From an uncultured Pseudothermotoga sp. (lineage in GTDB: Bacteria; Thermotogota; Thermotogae; Thermotogales; DSM-5069): a stretch of DNA of 64,000 bases. Location: NCBI GenBank assembly GCA_937995655.1, contig CALKJI010000002.1:62001-126000 (forward strand), written 5' to 3'. The notes beneath the pieces were generated by a model, which saw only the letters and a list, made by a program, of their open reading frames with translations, was not told the DNA's origin and did not search any database. Shown one piece after another: positions 54,864 to 64,000 of this stretch (position 1 is its first letter; each line of letters opens with the position of its first letter). A program made the translations under genes and the position numbers.

Positions 54864-56117
54864 TCATCCTAAAACTATTTTGACTATTTTGTCTAATTCT
54901 TCCTCGTCTAGATAGTTCTTCATTACTATGCTTTGCTTCTTTACCCTCATGAGTATTTCTTCTACTTGCGCATCGCTTGCTTTCAAACCTTTCTTTTGTA
55001 AATACAATTTTATGAAGGCCCTTCCGCTTTTTTTACCACCAACATATTTGAGTTTTCTATTCAAAGATTCTGGATTGTATGGGAACATGGAATACTCTAT
55101 GCCTGAGCCTTTGCTCATTTTTTCATTTGCATCGATAACTATTCCAGATTCGCTATGGAATATCCTTTCCCCAACGATTGGTTTATTGGGTGCAACACGA
55201 ACCTTGGATATCTCTTCTATGTGCTTGGAGACCGTGTAGAGTTGTGAACAGTCGATTTGAGTATCTATCCCAAGTATCATTTCAAGTCCCATCACAACTT
55301 CTTCGGTAGAAGCATTACCAGTCCTCTCACCCAAACAGTTAAAAGATGTTTCAACTGCTTCGGCGCCAGATGCTACTGCCATGAGCGCCGTTGCCGTTGC
55401 CAAACCATAGTCGTTGTGTACATGTAAAGCAAGAGGAACACTTGGGAACCATTCTTTCATCTTCCTAACTAAGAAATTAACTGTGAAAGGATGTGCCTGA
55501 CCAAAGGTGTCAGATATACCTATCTGATCGACCTCGACGTTCTTCAAAAGCTCTGTGTAAACGGTCTTTATCCATTCCAGATTGTTGATTCTAAAAGTGT
55601 CCCAACCGCAAAATTCTACAAACAAACCAAGTTCCTTTGCAAGTTTTGCACCCTTGATTATTCTGTTGATGAATTCTTTCGAATCAAGCCCCAACACGTG
55701 TTTAACAAAGTATGGATTGATTCCCGTCTCATAAAACAATCCATCTGCACCACATTCCGCAGCCAATTTGACATCTTCTTCAATTATCCTTGCTAAGGCT
55801 ATCTTTTTTGCTCTCAAGTTCATCTTTGATAGCCTCTTGAAAGCCCTTTGATCCTCTTCAGAAACAGCGGGTGTCCCGATCTCTATCATTTGAATACCTA
55901 TTTTGTCAAGTTCCTGAGCTATGAATACTTTTTCATCCTCTGTGAAGACAACGCCCGCCATTTGTTCACCGTCTCTCAAAGTTACATCGTGAATTAAGAC
56001 CTTCTTTGGTAAATTCATCTTAGAGCGAACTTCTGGATGAAAATTCAAAGGCGAAACCCAACTGTTTTTTAGAATGAACGGCTTACAACCTTCAAGTTCT
56101 TGAAAGTCCATGTACAT
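54864..56117 (-). CDS. isopropylmalate/homocitrate synthase-family enzyme
   Basis: DRE-TIM barrel: VLIHDVTLRDGEQMAGVVFT near residue 40, metal ligands in LHVHNDYGLATA, and SFNCLGERTGNASTEEV. C-terminal part carries VGERIFHSESGIV and GKKSGRAF, as in homocitrate/re-citrate synthase-like enzymes. No LeuA-type regulatory domain is present, as the protein is only 417 residues. Start ATG shares one base with the symporter stop (TAATG). It condenses or cleaves an acyl-CoA with an oxo acid (family knowledge); the neighbours do not fit leucine or lysine biosynthesis, so the substrate is open. Confidence 0.8.
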   Translation of the reverse strand: MYMDFQELEGCKPFILKNSWVSPLNFHPEVRSKMNLPKKVLIHDVTLRDGEQMAGVVFTEDEKVFIAQELDKIGIQMIEIGTPAVSEEDQRAFKRLSKMNLRAKKIALARIIEEDVKLAAECGADGLFYETGINPYFVKHVLGLDSKEFINRIIKGAKLAKELGLFVEFCGWDTFRINNLEWIKTVYTELLKNVEVDQIGISDTFGQAHPFTVNFLVRKMKEWFPSVPLALHVHNDYGLATATALMAVASGAEAVETSFNCLGERTGNASTEEVVMGLEMILGIDTQIDCSQLYTVSKHIEEISKVRVAPNKPIVGERIFHSESGIVIDANEKMSKGSGIEYSMFPYNPESLNRKLKYVGGKKSGRAFIKLYLQKKGLKASDAQVEEILMRVKKQSIVMKNYLDEEELDKIVKIVLG

Positions 56118-58057
56118 TACTCCTTTCTGTAACTTGTAATCAACTCATTACCTTTCTGAGTTATAGAAACTGTTCTTCTCCAGATACCTCCTTCCCTCAA
56201 ATAACCTCTTCTGACGAGTGAGTTAATTATGGTAGCCAATGCCATCGAGTTTAGACCCGTTTCTTTGGATAATTCATCTGCTAAGATCATAGATTTACCA
56301 CGGACATGTTCAAGAATCTTAATGCCTGTTTCATCAACACCTTCAAGGATTTCCTTTTCTTTGATCTTTGTTGGTAATGTTTTACCAAAGTCCGTTACCC
56401 TAAACATATAGAAACCCGACCCACCGTTGGAAAATCTTTCTATTGCACCCGCCTTTTCAAGTGACAGGACCAATTCACTGCTTTTTGCTGAATCCATATC
56501 TAACAGATCAGTTATCTCAGACATCGTGTTATAACCCTTTTTTATGATATCCAAGACCTTAATTTCTTCATCTGTGAGCTTTGATCTTTTTTGGATTTCA
56601 AAGTCGTACTTGGATCTTCCAAAGAAATTCGCAATTATGGCGGCTGCAACAGAAACAACGACACCAGGGATCACCATGTGTCCAAATTTGCTGGTCAACG
56701 GGTAAATCTTTGTTAAATCCAACAGAGTCCAAACAGACATGAATACAAGACCGACCAGTCCACCCACAAACGCACCAGTGGTGGAGAATTTTTTCGTGTA
56801 AAGGCCAAGAATCACAACTACTGCTGTTGGTGCAAGCCATGCCGTCGCAAAGGCGAATAGATAGACTGGGCCACCAGGGAAAAAGCACAAAAGGAGAGCT
56901 GCCAAGCCAAATAAAGCGTTCACAATCATTGAAGGTTTCACAAGTTGTTCTGATTTTGCATTCGGTTTAAAAAATCTTTGATAGATGTCCCTTATTATGA
57001 CTGAACTTCCTGCCATATAATAGGTTGTTGCAGTTGAGACAGAAGCAGCCAGAGTGGTTAAGAGAAAATAGGCGGCAAGAACAGGCGGAGTATCTCTCAG
57101 GAATATACCAAATGCGGCCGCAGGTGCAGCAGTTCCTCGGGGTGCAAACATTTCTGGATGAGCTGCACCGACGTATGCACCCAGCAAGGGGTACATAAAT
57201 CCGTTGGCAAGGAAAAGTATCACAGCAGCCCACAAATAAGAAAGCTTTGCAACCCTCTCACTCCTGACCGAACTGACCCTTATCCAGTAACTGTTCGATC
57301 CCCAAACAAGTGCCATACCATAGAGGAAGAATGCAACCAATACACTAGGGTAGAACATGGAAAACCATGGGAAGGTTTTACCAGCTATACCAGTCGTCCA
57401 AAAGTTTCCACTGGGCCAATTATTTGAAAGGAAACTCATACCACCGTATTTGACAAGTAGAAAGATCAGAAGCGTTGGTATCGCAAAGGTACAAAGTACA
57501 CCCTGTATGAAATCTGTTAACGTCACTGCCCACATTCCTCCAAGAACGGTGAAGAACAAGAAGATCAGAAAAGTTATAAAAATTGTAGAAGGTATCGACC
57601 ATTTTGTAAAACCTGTGATGATTGTAGCCATCGAAAGAATATTGTTTGCAGTTATACCAAGCATCGCTACGATCGTGACAAGTGTTATTACAAATCTAAC
57701 CTTTCTGTCATATCTTATCTCCAACCATTCAGGTAAGGTATGTGCTCCTGTCCTTCGTGCAACTGGAGCTATGAGAAAGGCATAGGATATGATACCTGTG
57801 AGTGAGTATGCAACACCCAACATGAAGATGCTCTTTGTCAAACCACCCATCAAAGTGAAAGCTGGTGCAAGTGTCAAAGTGGTTCCTGCATAACCAATCG
57901 CAGCAACCCCCAGTATGTTAACCAAAAGATTGATTTGTCTTCCCGCAACAAGATAATCTGTACTACGTCCTATCCATTTTCTTGTTATCCACCCAACCAA
58001 GACCATGACGAAACCAAAAATAGCAAAGAAAACTGTGAAAATAGCTACAGTACTCAT
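56117..58057 (-). CDS. sodium:solute symporter fused to two winged-helix domains
   Basis: Residues 1-480 are a 13-span SSS-family symporter (YLVAGRQINLLVNILGVAAIGYAG, HTLPEWLEIRYDRKVR). After it, residues 494-562 and 573-646 form two winged-helix units (TDEEIKVLDIIKKGYNTMSEITDLLDMD; DETGIKILEHVRGKSMILADELSKETGLN), which face the cytoplasm. Such domains bind DNA or protein. ATG 58057 with GGAGGGTGGAGA upstream. Operon with a cyclase-family hydrolase and an isopropylmalate-synthase-like enzyme suggests uptake of an organic acid with direct feedback to gene control (inference). Confidence 0.85.
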   Translation of the reverse strand: MSTVAIFTVFFAIFGFVMVLVGWITRKWIGRSTDYLVAGRQINLLVNILGVAAIGYAGTTLTLAPAFTLMGGLTKSIFMLGVAYSLTGIISYAFLIAPVARRTGAHTLPEWLEIRYDRKVRFVITLVTIVAMLGITANNILSMATIITGFTKWSIPSTIFITFLIFLFFTVLGGMWAVTLTDFIQGVLCTFAIPTLLIFLLVKYGGMSFLSNNWPSGNFWTTGIAGKTFPWFSMFYPSVLVAFFLYGMALVWGSNSYWIRVSSVRSERVAKLSYLWAAVILFLANGFMYPLLGAYVGAAHPEMFAPRGTAAPAAAFGIFLRDTPPVLAAYFLLTTLAASVSTATTYYMAGSSVIIRDIYQRFFKPNAKSEQLVKPSMIVNALFGLAALLLCFFPGGPVYLFAFATAWLAPTAVVVILGLYTKKFSTTGAFVGGLVGLVFMSVWTLLDLTKIYPLTSKFGHMVIPGVVVSVAAAIIANFFGRSKYDFEIQKRSKLTDEEIKVLDIIKKGYNTMSEITDLLDMDSAKSSELVLSLEKAGAIERFSNGGSGFYMFRVTDFGKTLPTKIKEKEILEGVDETGIKILEHVRGKSMILADELSKETGLNSMALATIINSLVRRGYLREGGIWRRTVSITQKGNELITSYRKE

Positions 58058-58070
58058 TCTCCACCCTCCT

Positions 58071-58841
58071 TCACTCTTCAACTATTGCCACAGCGCGCAC
58101 CCAACCGGCGCTGGCTTTGAATATCTTTATTGGGAAAACCGATACCTTGAAGCCGAAAGGTTTGGGTATTTTGTCAAGATTGGCAAGTTTTTCAATATGA
58201 CAGTACTCTTTTTCAATTGCGGCAAAGTGCGCGGGCCATATATAAGAACCATTCTTGGACTCCTGGTAGTCCTTAGACATGTTCGAAAATGGTCTGTCCC
58301 AGGTGTATGCATCTATACCTGTTATCTTGACTCCTTGTTCAATCAGCCACAATGTTGCTTCGCGGCTCATTCCGGGTTGTAAAAAGTATTCCTTTGTTCC
58401 CATCCTCTTGTCTGCACCCGTCATTATCAGAACTATGTCAAATGGTTTAATTTTGTAATTTATCCTTTCAAGTTCATTCTTAAGATCTTCAACTGTTATG
58501 AATTCACCAAATTTCTTGTGTCTCATGTCGAGAACAACACCATCAGAGTAACACCACTCTAACGGGACCTCATCGATCGTTTTAGCAATCTTCCCTTCAA
58601 CGATTGGGTGAAAATGCCATGGAGCATCCAGATGCGTCCCTGTATGAGTCATTGCATCAACAAATTCGTAGGACCATCCTAAACCATGCGAATATAGAAG
58701 ATCTTTCGGATCAACACCAAAGCGTTCCCTCATTTCTTGGGAACCTGCTCTGTGGTCAAGGTAGGTTATCTTGGCTGGCCAAGGCTCGGAAGGAGAGTTT
58801 GGAACAATGGTCTCGCTTAAGTCGATCAATTTGACACCCAC
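58071..58841 (-). CDS. cyclase-family metal hydrolase (kynurenine formamidase-like)
   Basis: The metal motif HTGTHLDAPWHF (HxGTHxDxPxH) identifies the PF04199 cyclase family, with KLIDLSETI at the start and TGIDAYTWDRPF later. 256 residues. Members hydrolyse formylkynurenine, isatin or other amides and lactones. Start is GTG 58841, four bases after GGGGGTGAT; the ATG at 58856 overlaps that site. First gene of a three-gene operon beneath a divergent-looking palindrome. Confidence 0.85.
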   Translation of the reverse strand: MGVKLIDLSETIVPNSPSEPWPAKITYLDHRAGSQEMRERFGVDPKDLLYSHGLGWSYEFVDAMTHTGTHLDAPWHFHPIVEGKIAKTIDEVPLEWCYSDGVVLDMRHKKFGEFITVEDLKNELERINYKIKPFDIVLIMTGADKRMGTKEYFLQPGMSREATLWLIEQGVKITGIDAYTWDRPFSNMSKDYQESKNGSYIWPAHFAAIEKEYCHIEKLANLDKIPKPFGFKVSVFPIKIFKASAGWVRAVAIVEE

Positions 58842-58863
58842 GGGAATCACCCCCATATTCTCG

Positions 58864-58875
58864 ATTATCGATAAT
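58864..58875. promoter_or_regulatory. palindrome ATTATCGATAAT upstream of cyclase operon
   Basis: A perfect 12-base palindrome lies 22 bases upstream of the GTG start of the cyclase gene, probably within the promoter or leader. It may be the operator for the GntR protein encoded immediately upstream. Confidence 0.45.
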
Positions 58876-58970
58876 ACATAAAGTTCATCGAAGAAAAAAG
58901 TACCAAATCTTTTAAATAAAGAGGGAAAAACAACAAGAAGCTTGAAAAAAACTCACAATAAGCCAAATTT

Positions 58971-59669
58971 CTACTCAGTTTCGCTTTTCCTCAGTTTTGC
59001 TTTGAATTTCGATACCATCTCTTTATAATACCGCTGAATAACCTCACCACTGAATCTAATATACTCTGCTATCAAATCTGCAGCTTTCTTCGAATCTCTC
59101 TTTTCTATAGCATAAACCACTTCCATGAAATATTGAGAGGAAACTCTTAAATTGTCACCGTACTCCAAACTCAAATACCTATACCTTTTTGCTTGATCTT
59201 CTGTTGATTCGAGCAAAGAAACCAATTTTTTGGATCGGCATCCTTCTAAAATAACATCAGTGAACTGAAAGTTTGCTTCAAAGGCTTTGTCAATATCGTG
59301 TTCTATATAGGCATCTCTGAATTTTTTCACGAAGATTTTAACTTTTTGAATCTGTTCTTCACTGGCTCTTTCTGCAAACCAAGCAAATGCCAGTGCCCAA
59401 AGTTTCTCTTTTATCTTCCAAATATCCAACAATTCTTGAAGATCAAGTTCAGTTACAACATAACCTTTGTGCGGGAACTCTGTAATGAGATCAGATTTTT
59501 GTAGAATCTTCAATGCTTCCCTTATTGACGTTTGGCTGGCACCAAATCTTTTAGCAAGTTCCATGATTTTGAGGCGTTCCCCTGGTTTGTAGACACCCTT
59601 TATTATCTCTTGCTTGAGTTGTTGAGCTATGCTATCGGAAATCTTCAATGGCCTTTGATAGACTTCCAT
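58971..59669 (-). CDS. GntR-family regulator with FCD domain
   Basis: The wHTH reads GERLKIMELAKRFGASQTSIREALKILQKSDLI, followed by a helical FCD domain (LDIWKIKEKLWALAF, FEANFQFTDVIL). The ATG at 59669 gives the normal N-terminus MEVYQRPLKISDSIAQQLK; the frame runs on upstream but that part lacks family similarity. It is the first gene on the minus strand before the cyclase-symporter-synthase operon, and probably controls it. Confidence 0.85.
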   Translation of the reverse strand: MEVYQRPLKISDSIAQQLKQEIIKGVYKPGERLKIMELAKRFGASQTSIREALKILQKSDLITEFPHKGYVVTELDLQELLDIWKIKEKLWALAFAWFAERASEEQIQKVKIFVKKFRDAYIEHDIDKAFEANFQFTDVILEGCRSKKLVSLLESTEDQAKRYRYLSLEYGDNLRVSSQYFMEVVYAIEKRDSKKAADLIAEYIRFSGEVIQRYYKEMVSKFKAKLRKSETE

Positions 59670-59936
59670 TTGGCTACTCCATCCTCCCAAAATAATTTTA
59701 TCTTCTACGATGATGCTCCTATTAATTATAAACACGATTTTGTGTAAATAGTCGCTGTGCATTTTATCAATCACCTTTAAAATGAATATCCTTTTCATTG
59801 AATATATGACCTTGAACTTGAAATATGAGTAATCTTCATTATGCCTCTGTGCCTTTTCAAATATAGTAAAGGTTTCTTGTAACTCTTCAGACTAACCCCA
59901 GAACTGTGGTAAACTTATGTTTATGGTGAAGACTAT

Positions 59937-60551
59937 ATGGCAAATATTCTTGTAATTGATGATGAAAGAAACGTAAGAACCTTGATAAAAAGAATTCTTG
60001 AGGAGAGAGGTCATTTGGTTGTTGCCGTTGCAACAGCCGAAGAAGCTCTTGTAGAACTTCGTCGGCAGTTGTTTGATCTTGTAATACTGGACTTGAAATT
60101 ACCAGGCATATCGGGTATAGAATTGCTTAAAAAAATGAAACAGGAAGGATATGAAATGCCCGCTTTAATTGTATCGGCAATAACCAACGCAATACCCGTT
60201 GTAGAAGCAATGAAAAACGGTGCAAGTGACTACGTTTCTAAGCCATTCCCCACTCAAGATCTTGTAAAAAAAGTAGAAGAACTTTTGAATAAGGAAGAGA
60301 TAAGCTTCGAGAAACTTGAAAGAAGAATCGAAGAGAAGGTCTCCCAAGGAAAACTAGATATAGCAGAACGTATGGCAAGGGAGTTGTTCTCAATTCATCC
60401 TTCTGCCGAGGCACATTTCGTCTACGCATTGGTCATGGAGAGATTGGGGAACAGTGAAATCGCATACAGACACTTAAAAGCAGCTTTGGCTTTAGATCCG
60501 GAGCACAAGAAGGCAAACAGGGAGATTCTAAGATATGAAAAGAAAAACTGA
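59937..60551 (+). CDS. receiver domain with C-terminal TPR-like helices
   Basis: A response-regulator receiver with acidic pair Asp8-Asp9, phosphoacceptor Asp52 in VILDLKLPG and Lys102 in SKPFP. Residues 125-204 are helical with TPR-like pairs (AEAHFVYALVMERLGNSEIAYRHLKAALALDPEHKKA) and contain no DNA-binding domain. Output is therefore probably by protein contact. It overlaps the next TrkA gene by 17 bases, which suggests it modulates potassium uptake or shares its regulation (inference). No histidine kinase is nearby. Confidence 0.85.
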   Translation: MANILVIDDERNVRTLIKRILEERGHLVVAVATAEEALVELRRQLFDLVILDLKLPGISGIELLKKMKQEGYEMPALIVSAITNAIPVVEAMKNGASDYVSKPFPTQDLVKKVEELLNKEEISFEKLERRIEEKVSQGKLDIAERMARELFSIHPSAEAHFVYALVMERLGNSEIAYRHLKAALALDPEHKKANREILRYEKKN

Positions 60552-60966
60552 AGGTCTGTACATAATCATCGTGGGCTGTGGAAAGATAGGTTCAATAGTT
60601 GCATCGCAAATGTCTGCTTCCGGTAACAACGTAGTTGTTATAGACAACAGAGAGGAAGCCTTTGATAATCTTTCCGAAGAATTCACGGGTTTTAAGATAC
60701 TTGGAGATGCTACAGAGATAGTGCACCTGAAAGAGACAAAGATCGAAAGGGCAAACGTTGTACTGGCTCTCACGGGTGATGATAACACCAATTTCATGGT
60801 TTCAACGGTGGCAAAACAGTATTTTGGTGTCAAAGAAGTAATTGCCCGAGTAAATGATCCAGATAACGAGAAAATATTTGAAGAATTCGATATAGAAGTG
60901 ATCTCGCCAACGGCGCTCGTAGCAGAAAAAATTATACAGAGGGTAGATACGGAGGGACAAGGTTGA
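60535..60966 (+). CDS. trkA: TrkA-type RCK protein, N-domain only
   Basis: A single RCK-N NAD-binding domain of 143 residues: IIVGCGKIGSIVASQM, then VVVIDNREEAFDNL and ILGDATE. It lacks the RCK-C ligand domain, which is present in the next gene. Two such proteins likely form the gating ring beneath TrkH. Start lies inside the end of the receiver gene. Confidence 0.85.
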   Translation: MKRKTEGLYIIIVGCGKIGSIVASQMSASGNNVVVIDNREEAFDNLSEEFTGFKILGDATEIVHLKETKIERANVVLALTGDDNTNFMVSTVAKQYFGVKEVIARVNDPDNEKIFEEFDIEVISPTALVAEKIIQRVDTEGQG

Positions 60967-61622
60967 AGATTGTCATAATAGGTGGGTATCGTATTGCCTA
61001 TCATTTAGCACGATCTATGATCTCCAAAGGGTATCACGTTTACATTGTTAACAAAGATCCACAGGTGTGTCAAGAGTTGGCCAAGAAACTCTCTGCAGTC
61101 ATAATCAACGGAGATGGTAGTAAGAAGAATATCCTCGACCAAATAGAATTTTCGCAAGATGATATAGTCGTTATATTGACAAACACCGACAGAGACAGTT
61201 TAATAATTTCTCAAATGATAAAGAAGTACTACGGTGTGGAAAGAATAGTCACTTTGGTAAACGATCCAGAGAATATAGAAATCTTCAACAGACTTGGTGT
61301 TAAGGCTGCCATCAGCCCTACATCGTTGTTAAGTCAAACCATACAAGGTCTTCTGCTTGTCGAAGAGATAGAAGAATTTTTTCCAGTGGAAGAAGGCAAA
61401 CTAGTTTTCTTAAGGCTTGAGATACCAGACAGTTCTCCTTCTGCCGGCAAGAAACTGAAAGATATAAATCTCCCAAATGAGTCTATCATAGGCGGAATTT
61501 TGCGACAAAATAATGTCGTGATACCCAGGGGCGAAACGGAACTGTTACCTGGTGACCGTATTTTCATAATATGTGAACCCAGGGTTCAGACACAGGTAAT
61601 AAGAAATCTGGTAGGTGAATAA
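60963..61622 (+). CDS. trkA: TrkA-type RCK protein with N and C domains
   Basis: RCK-N (KIVIIGGYRIAYHLARSM, variant of the GxGxxG loop with Tyr in place of the second Gly) followed by RCK-C from about residue 135 (FFPVEEGKLVFLRLEIPDSS, LLPGDRIFIICE). TTG start overlapping the preceding stop (TTGA) after GGAGGGACAAGG. Together with the single-domain partner it controls TrkH. Confidence 0.85.
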   Translation: MKIVIIGGYRIAYHLARSMISKGYHVYIVNKDPQVCQELAKKLSAVIINGDGSKKNILDQIEFSQDDIVVILTNTDRDSLIISQMIKKYYGVERIVTLVNDPENIEIFNRLGVKAAISPTSLLSQTIQGLLLVEEIEEFFPVEEGKLVFLRLEIPDSSPSAGKKLKDINLPNESIIGGILRQNNVVIPRGETELLPGDRIFIICEPRVQTQVIRNLVGE

Positions 61623-61623
61623 A

Positions 61624-63114
61624 ATGCCCTCATATCTGCGGGCAAGTTATGTTGTCATCCTAAATGTTTTAAGCAGTATCCTGATGTTCTTTTCTTTGAT
61701 CTTGTTGCTTCCTTTGATTTTTTCCATTTTTTGTCAAGAGATCTCATTAATACCTGCTTTCCTAATCACTGCAGGCTTTTCATTGATTCTAGGTTTTATT
61801 TTCCGCATCAAACGTCGTTCGGCAAGAATGGATGTTATAACCTCTAAGGAAGGTGCCGTGATAGTATTTTTCGCTTGGATGCTCGTTATTTTTCTTTCGT
61901 CTTTACCCTATGCCTTTGCAGGAATTTTAACTCTCTCGCGTGCTATTTTTGAGGCGACGAGTGGTTGGACAACTACTGGACTTACAGTCATCTCCAACTT
62001 AGAGATAATGCCAAAATCGATTCTTTTCTGGCGAAGCCTCACTCAATTCCTGGGTGGAGCAGGATTTGCAATTATCGTTATGGGAGCAATAATTGGACCG
62101 ACAGGACTTGGGTTGTACCAAGCAGAGGGAAGAATAGACAATATAGTACCCAACATTAGGTACTCGGCGAGAGTCATTATGCTTGTTTATATGGCTTATG
62201 CTGGCGCTGGAACAATTGCTTTGAAGATCACTGGTATGACTCTTTTTGATGCCTTGAACCATTCTTTAACTGCACTCGCCACTGGTGGTTTCTCAACAAA
62301 AAACAGTAGCATTGCCTTCTTCAACAACGTGGGTATAGAAATCGTGACAATGATGTTGATGTGGCTTGGAGCTACAGGATTCGGTATCCACTATGCGTTC
62401 TGGCAAAGAAATTGGCAGGCTTTGAGGAAGAACCCTGAACCAAAACAAATGATTTTACTAACTGTTGTTTCAACTATAATAATCCTCACCGGTGGTTTTG
62501 GAAAGCTCTTTTCCAATGTCAATGAAGGTATTAGGCATTCATTGTTTCAAGTTGTTTCAGCACTCACCGGTACAGGCTTTTCGACTGTGAGTCTTAGAGA
62601 TTGGCTTTCTTTTCCTGCTGCAATACTGGTTTTGAGTATTCTCATGTTACTAGGTGGTTGCATGGACTCGACCTCCGGCGGTATAAAACAATACAGGGTT
62701 GCTGTCCTGCTGAAAACATTTACTCTTTCAGTTAAAAGGTTCATGCTTCCAAGGAGTGCGGTAGTACAGGTTGAAATATGGAAGGGTAACAATAAAAGAT
62801 ATCTTGATGATTCTCTCATCAGGGAAGCCTTTCTCGTGTCAAGTCTCTACGTTATTTCTTTCGTGATTGGTACAGTGATTTTGACTTTGTGTGGTTATCG
62901 AATCTCTGAGTCCATTTTTGAGTTTGCTTCAGCACTTGCTGGCGTGGGACTTTCGGTTGGAATCACAAATTATTCAATGCCAAACTGTGCCTTGTGGACT
63001 CTAATAAGCGGTATGTTCCTCGGAAGACTAGAATTTCTTGTGATCATATACGCTTTAAGCAAAATAATGAGAGATATTTCATCAATAGTTCAGAGAGAAA
63101 AGACCACTGTGTGA
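61624..63114 (+). CDS. trkH: TrkH-type potassium uptake channel
   Basis: Four repeats of M1-pore-M2 with selectivity loops in ATSGWTTTGLTV, SLTALATGGFSTKN, VSALTGTGFSTV and SALAGVGLSVG, characteristic of the TrkH/KtrB superfamily. 496 residues. ATG 61624 is preferred, with TAGGTGA upstream; GTG 61615 overlaps that site and the TrkA stop. It conducts K+ into the cell in complex with the TrkA ring. Confidence 0.95.
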   Translation: MPSYLRASYVVILNVLSSILMFFSLILLLPLIFSIFCQEISLIPAFLITAGFSLILGFIFRIKRRSARMDVITSKEGAVIVFFAWMLVIFLSSLPYAFAGILTLSRAIFEATSGWTTTGLTVISNLEIMPKSILFWRSLTQFLGGAGFAIIVMGAIIGPTGLGLYQAEGRIDNIVPNIRYSARVIMLVYMAYAGAGTIALKITGMTLFDALNHSLTALATGGFSTKNSSIAFFNNVGIEIVTMMLMWLGATGFGIHYAFWQRNWQALRKNPEPKQMILLTVVSTIIILTGGFGKLFSNVNEGIRHSLFQVVSALTGTGFSTVSLRDWLSFPAAILVLSILMLLGGCMDSTSGGIKQYRVAVLLKTFTLSVKRFMLPRSAVVQVEIWKGNNKRYLDDSLIREAFLVSSLYVISFVIGTVILTLCGYRISESIFEFASALAGVGLSVGITNYSMPNCALWTLISGMFLGRLEFLVIIYALSKIMRDISSIVQREKTTV

Positions 63115-64000
63115 CTGATCCTTCAAATACATAGCCCATCCTGGTGCTGGTCTATCATCGATGAAATAGGTAATCAACCGATCATTGGATATAATATAAA
63201 TCATTCCATTCTCTGACATCGTAGGGTGAGCTGTCGGTGGGTAGGCAAGGGACTGACTGGTAATTTTGTTAGAGTTCTGGTCGAGTAATAGGATCTGTGT
63301 TTTGGTGAAGACCAATATGTGACTTTCAGTGAGAATAAGGCTGCAAAGTTCATCGAATTTCATCGTCCAGTTAACCTTCCCTGAGAGATCCAATGAATAC
63401 AACGTTCCCGTTTCATCGTAGCAAAATACCGATTTGTCATTAGAGACAATGTAACTGACAAGCGGCTTATCGGGTGAAAATGTCCACAATATTTTTCCTG
63501 AAGATATGTCTATGGCATATAATTTGCCATTGTTAACAACGAAGGCGTTTCTCATAGATAGGATAACCATGCCTTGTTTGCTGAACTCAAGATAGATTGC
63601 CCAGGTCAAATTACCAGAAAAGTCTGTCAATCTTAATATACCTAACCAATCGAGTGTGATGATTCCAAATCTCTCATGAACTACAGGGGGACATACAAAC
63701 CAATTTCCCGCGTTGAATCGCCACAACTCGTTTCCACTGAAATCAAAGTGTAAAAGCAAGCCATCGTCATCGGAGATCAAAAATCCCTGAGGAGTAATTG
63801 CAGCTGGAAGACTTATGTTTGCACTGGTCTTGAGTCTTGTGATCTTATCTCTAATGAGATAAGCACTTTTATCCCAGGAACCCATTATCACTGTCCCATC
63901 CTTCATCACAACCGGATCACTTGTAGTTATAAAAGAAACTTTTAAAGAAGAGGTCTTCTTGCTGTCTAAATTCAAACTGATCAGTTCACCAGTCATGGTC
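63082..64000 (-). CDS. PQQ-like beta-propeller repeat protein (5' end outside window)
   Basis: Partial gene, open to the window edge. It has repeated propeller strands such as GKLYAIDISSGKILWTFS, GTLYSLDLSGKVNWTM and FSGNELWRFNAG, and ends AMYLKDQSHSGLF, a common end for this family. Probably exported and outer-surface, but the N-terminus is not visible. Its 3' end overlaps the converging trkH gene by 33 bases. Confidence 0.75.
   Translation of the reverse strand, partial: TMTGELISLNLDSKKTSSLKVSFITTSDPVVMKDGTVIMGSWDKSAYLIRDKITRLKTSANISLPAAITPQGFLISDDDGLLLHFDFSGNELWRFNAGNWFVCPPVVHERFGIITLDWLGILRLTDFSGNLTWAIYLEFSKQGMVILSMRNAFVVNNGKLYAIDISSGKILWTFSPDKPLVSYIVSNDKSVFCYDETGTLYSLDLSGKVNWTMKFDELCSLILTESHILVFTKTQILLLDQNSNKITSQSLAYPPTAHPTMSENGMIYIISNDRLITYFIDDRPAPGWAMYLKDQSHSGLFSLNY

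Overview
The window reads like a chromosome segment of a thermophilic anaerobic fermenter of the Thermotogales, most like Pseudothermotoga/Thermotoga. This is inference from style and content, not from a database match. The DNA is AT-rich and arginine is mostly AGA/AGG. Ribosome binding sites are strong (GGAGGTG type) with many GTG/TTG starts, and genes are packed into long overlapping operons. Content fits too: several sugar ABC importers without an ATPase gene, a TAXI-type TRAP transporter, cobalamin-dependent amino acid fermentation, a fermentative-type glutamate dehydrogenase and a biotin-type carboxyltransferase. No tRNA, rRNA, CRISPR array or insertion sequence was seen.

Layout. (1) 0-7.3 kb holds mixed small operons: an HD-GYP protein, a GNAT acetyltransferase, a YraQ-type permease with a thioredoxin-like partner, an adenosine-specific-kinase-family protein, a secreted repeat protein, a flavodoxin and an MFS carrier. 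(2) 7.4-26.3 kb is one run of minus-strand genes, almost without gaps, for catabolism of an unidentified amino acid. It contains a three-gene cassette for a rearranged adenosylcobalamin aminomutase, a DapF-type epimerase, a Ddh-type dehydrogenase, a four-gene FAD/Fe-S dehydrogenase set, an Asp/Glu-racemase-family protein and a PLP enzyme. It also contains RidA, three transport systems (one frameshifted) and a YheO-type regulator at the upstream end. (3) 26.5-30.7 kb is a plus-strand operon: LUD protein, M20 peptidase, carboxyltransferase, an AcpS-FolK fusion and a small coiled-coil protein. Glutamate dehydrogenase converges on it. (4) 32.3-54.5 kb is a glycan-utilisation block on the minus strand: two ABC importers whose MalF subunits carry large extra extracytoplasmic domains, a FadR-type regulator, two GH127-type enzymes, a GH38-like enzyme, two (alpha/alpha)6-barrel glycosidases and a GH172 enzyme. 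The GH127 and GH172 families point to arabinofuranose-decorated glycans. The two importer promoters share a palindromic operator. (5) 54.9-59.7 kb is a small operon with a GntR regulator, a cyclase-family hydrolase, a sodium:solute symporter fused to two winged-helix domains and an isopropylmalate/homocitrate-synthase-type enzyme. (6) 59.9-63.1 kb holds a receiver-TPR protein followed by a two-gene TrkA and a TrkH. A partial beta-propeller gene closes the window.

The best candidate for an undescribed system is region 2. Its mutase has the TIM barrel of the lysine 5,6-/ornithine 4,5-aminomutase class, but the cobalamin domain is moved to the N-terminus, the small accessory domain is a separate 76-residue gene, and the lysine that holds PLP in KamE/OraE is not at its usual place. 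The order epimerase, mutase, dehydrogenase imitates ornithine fermentation, yet no OrtAB-type thiolase is present, so substrate and products are open.
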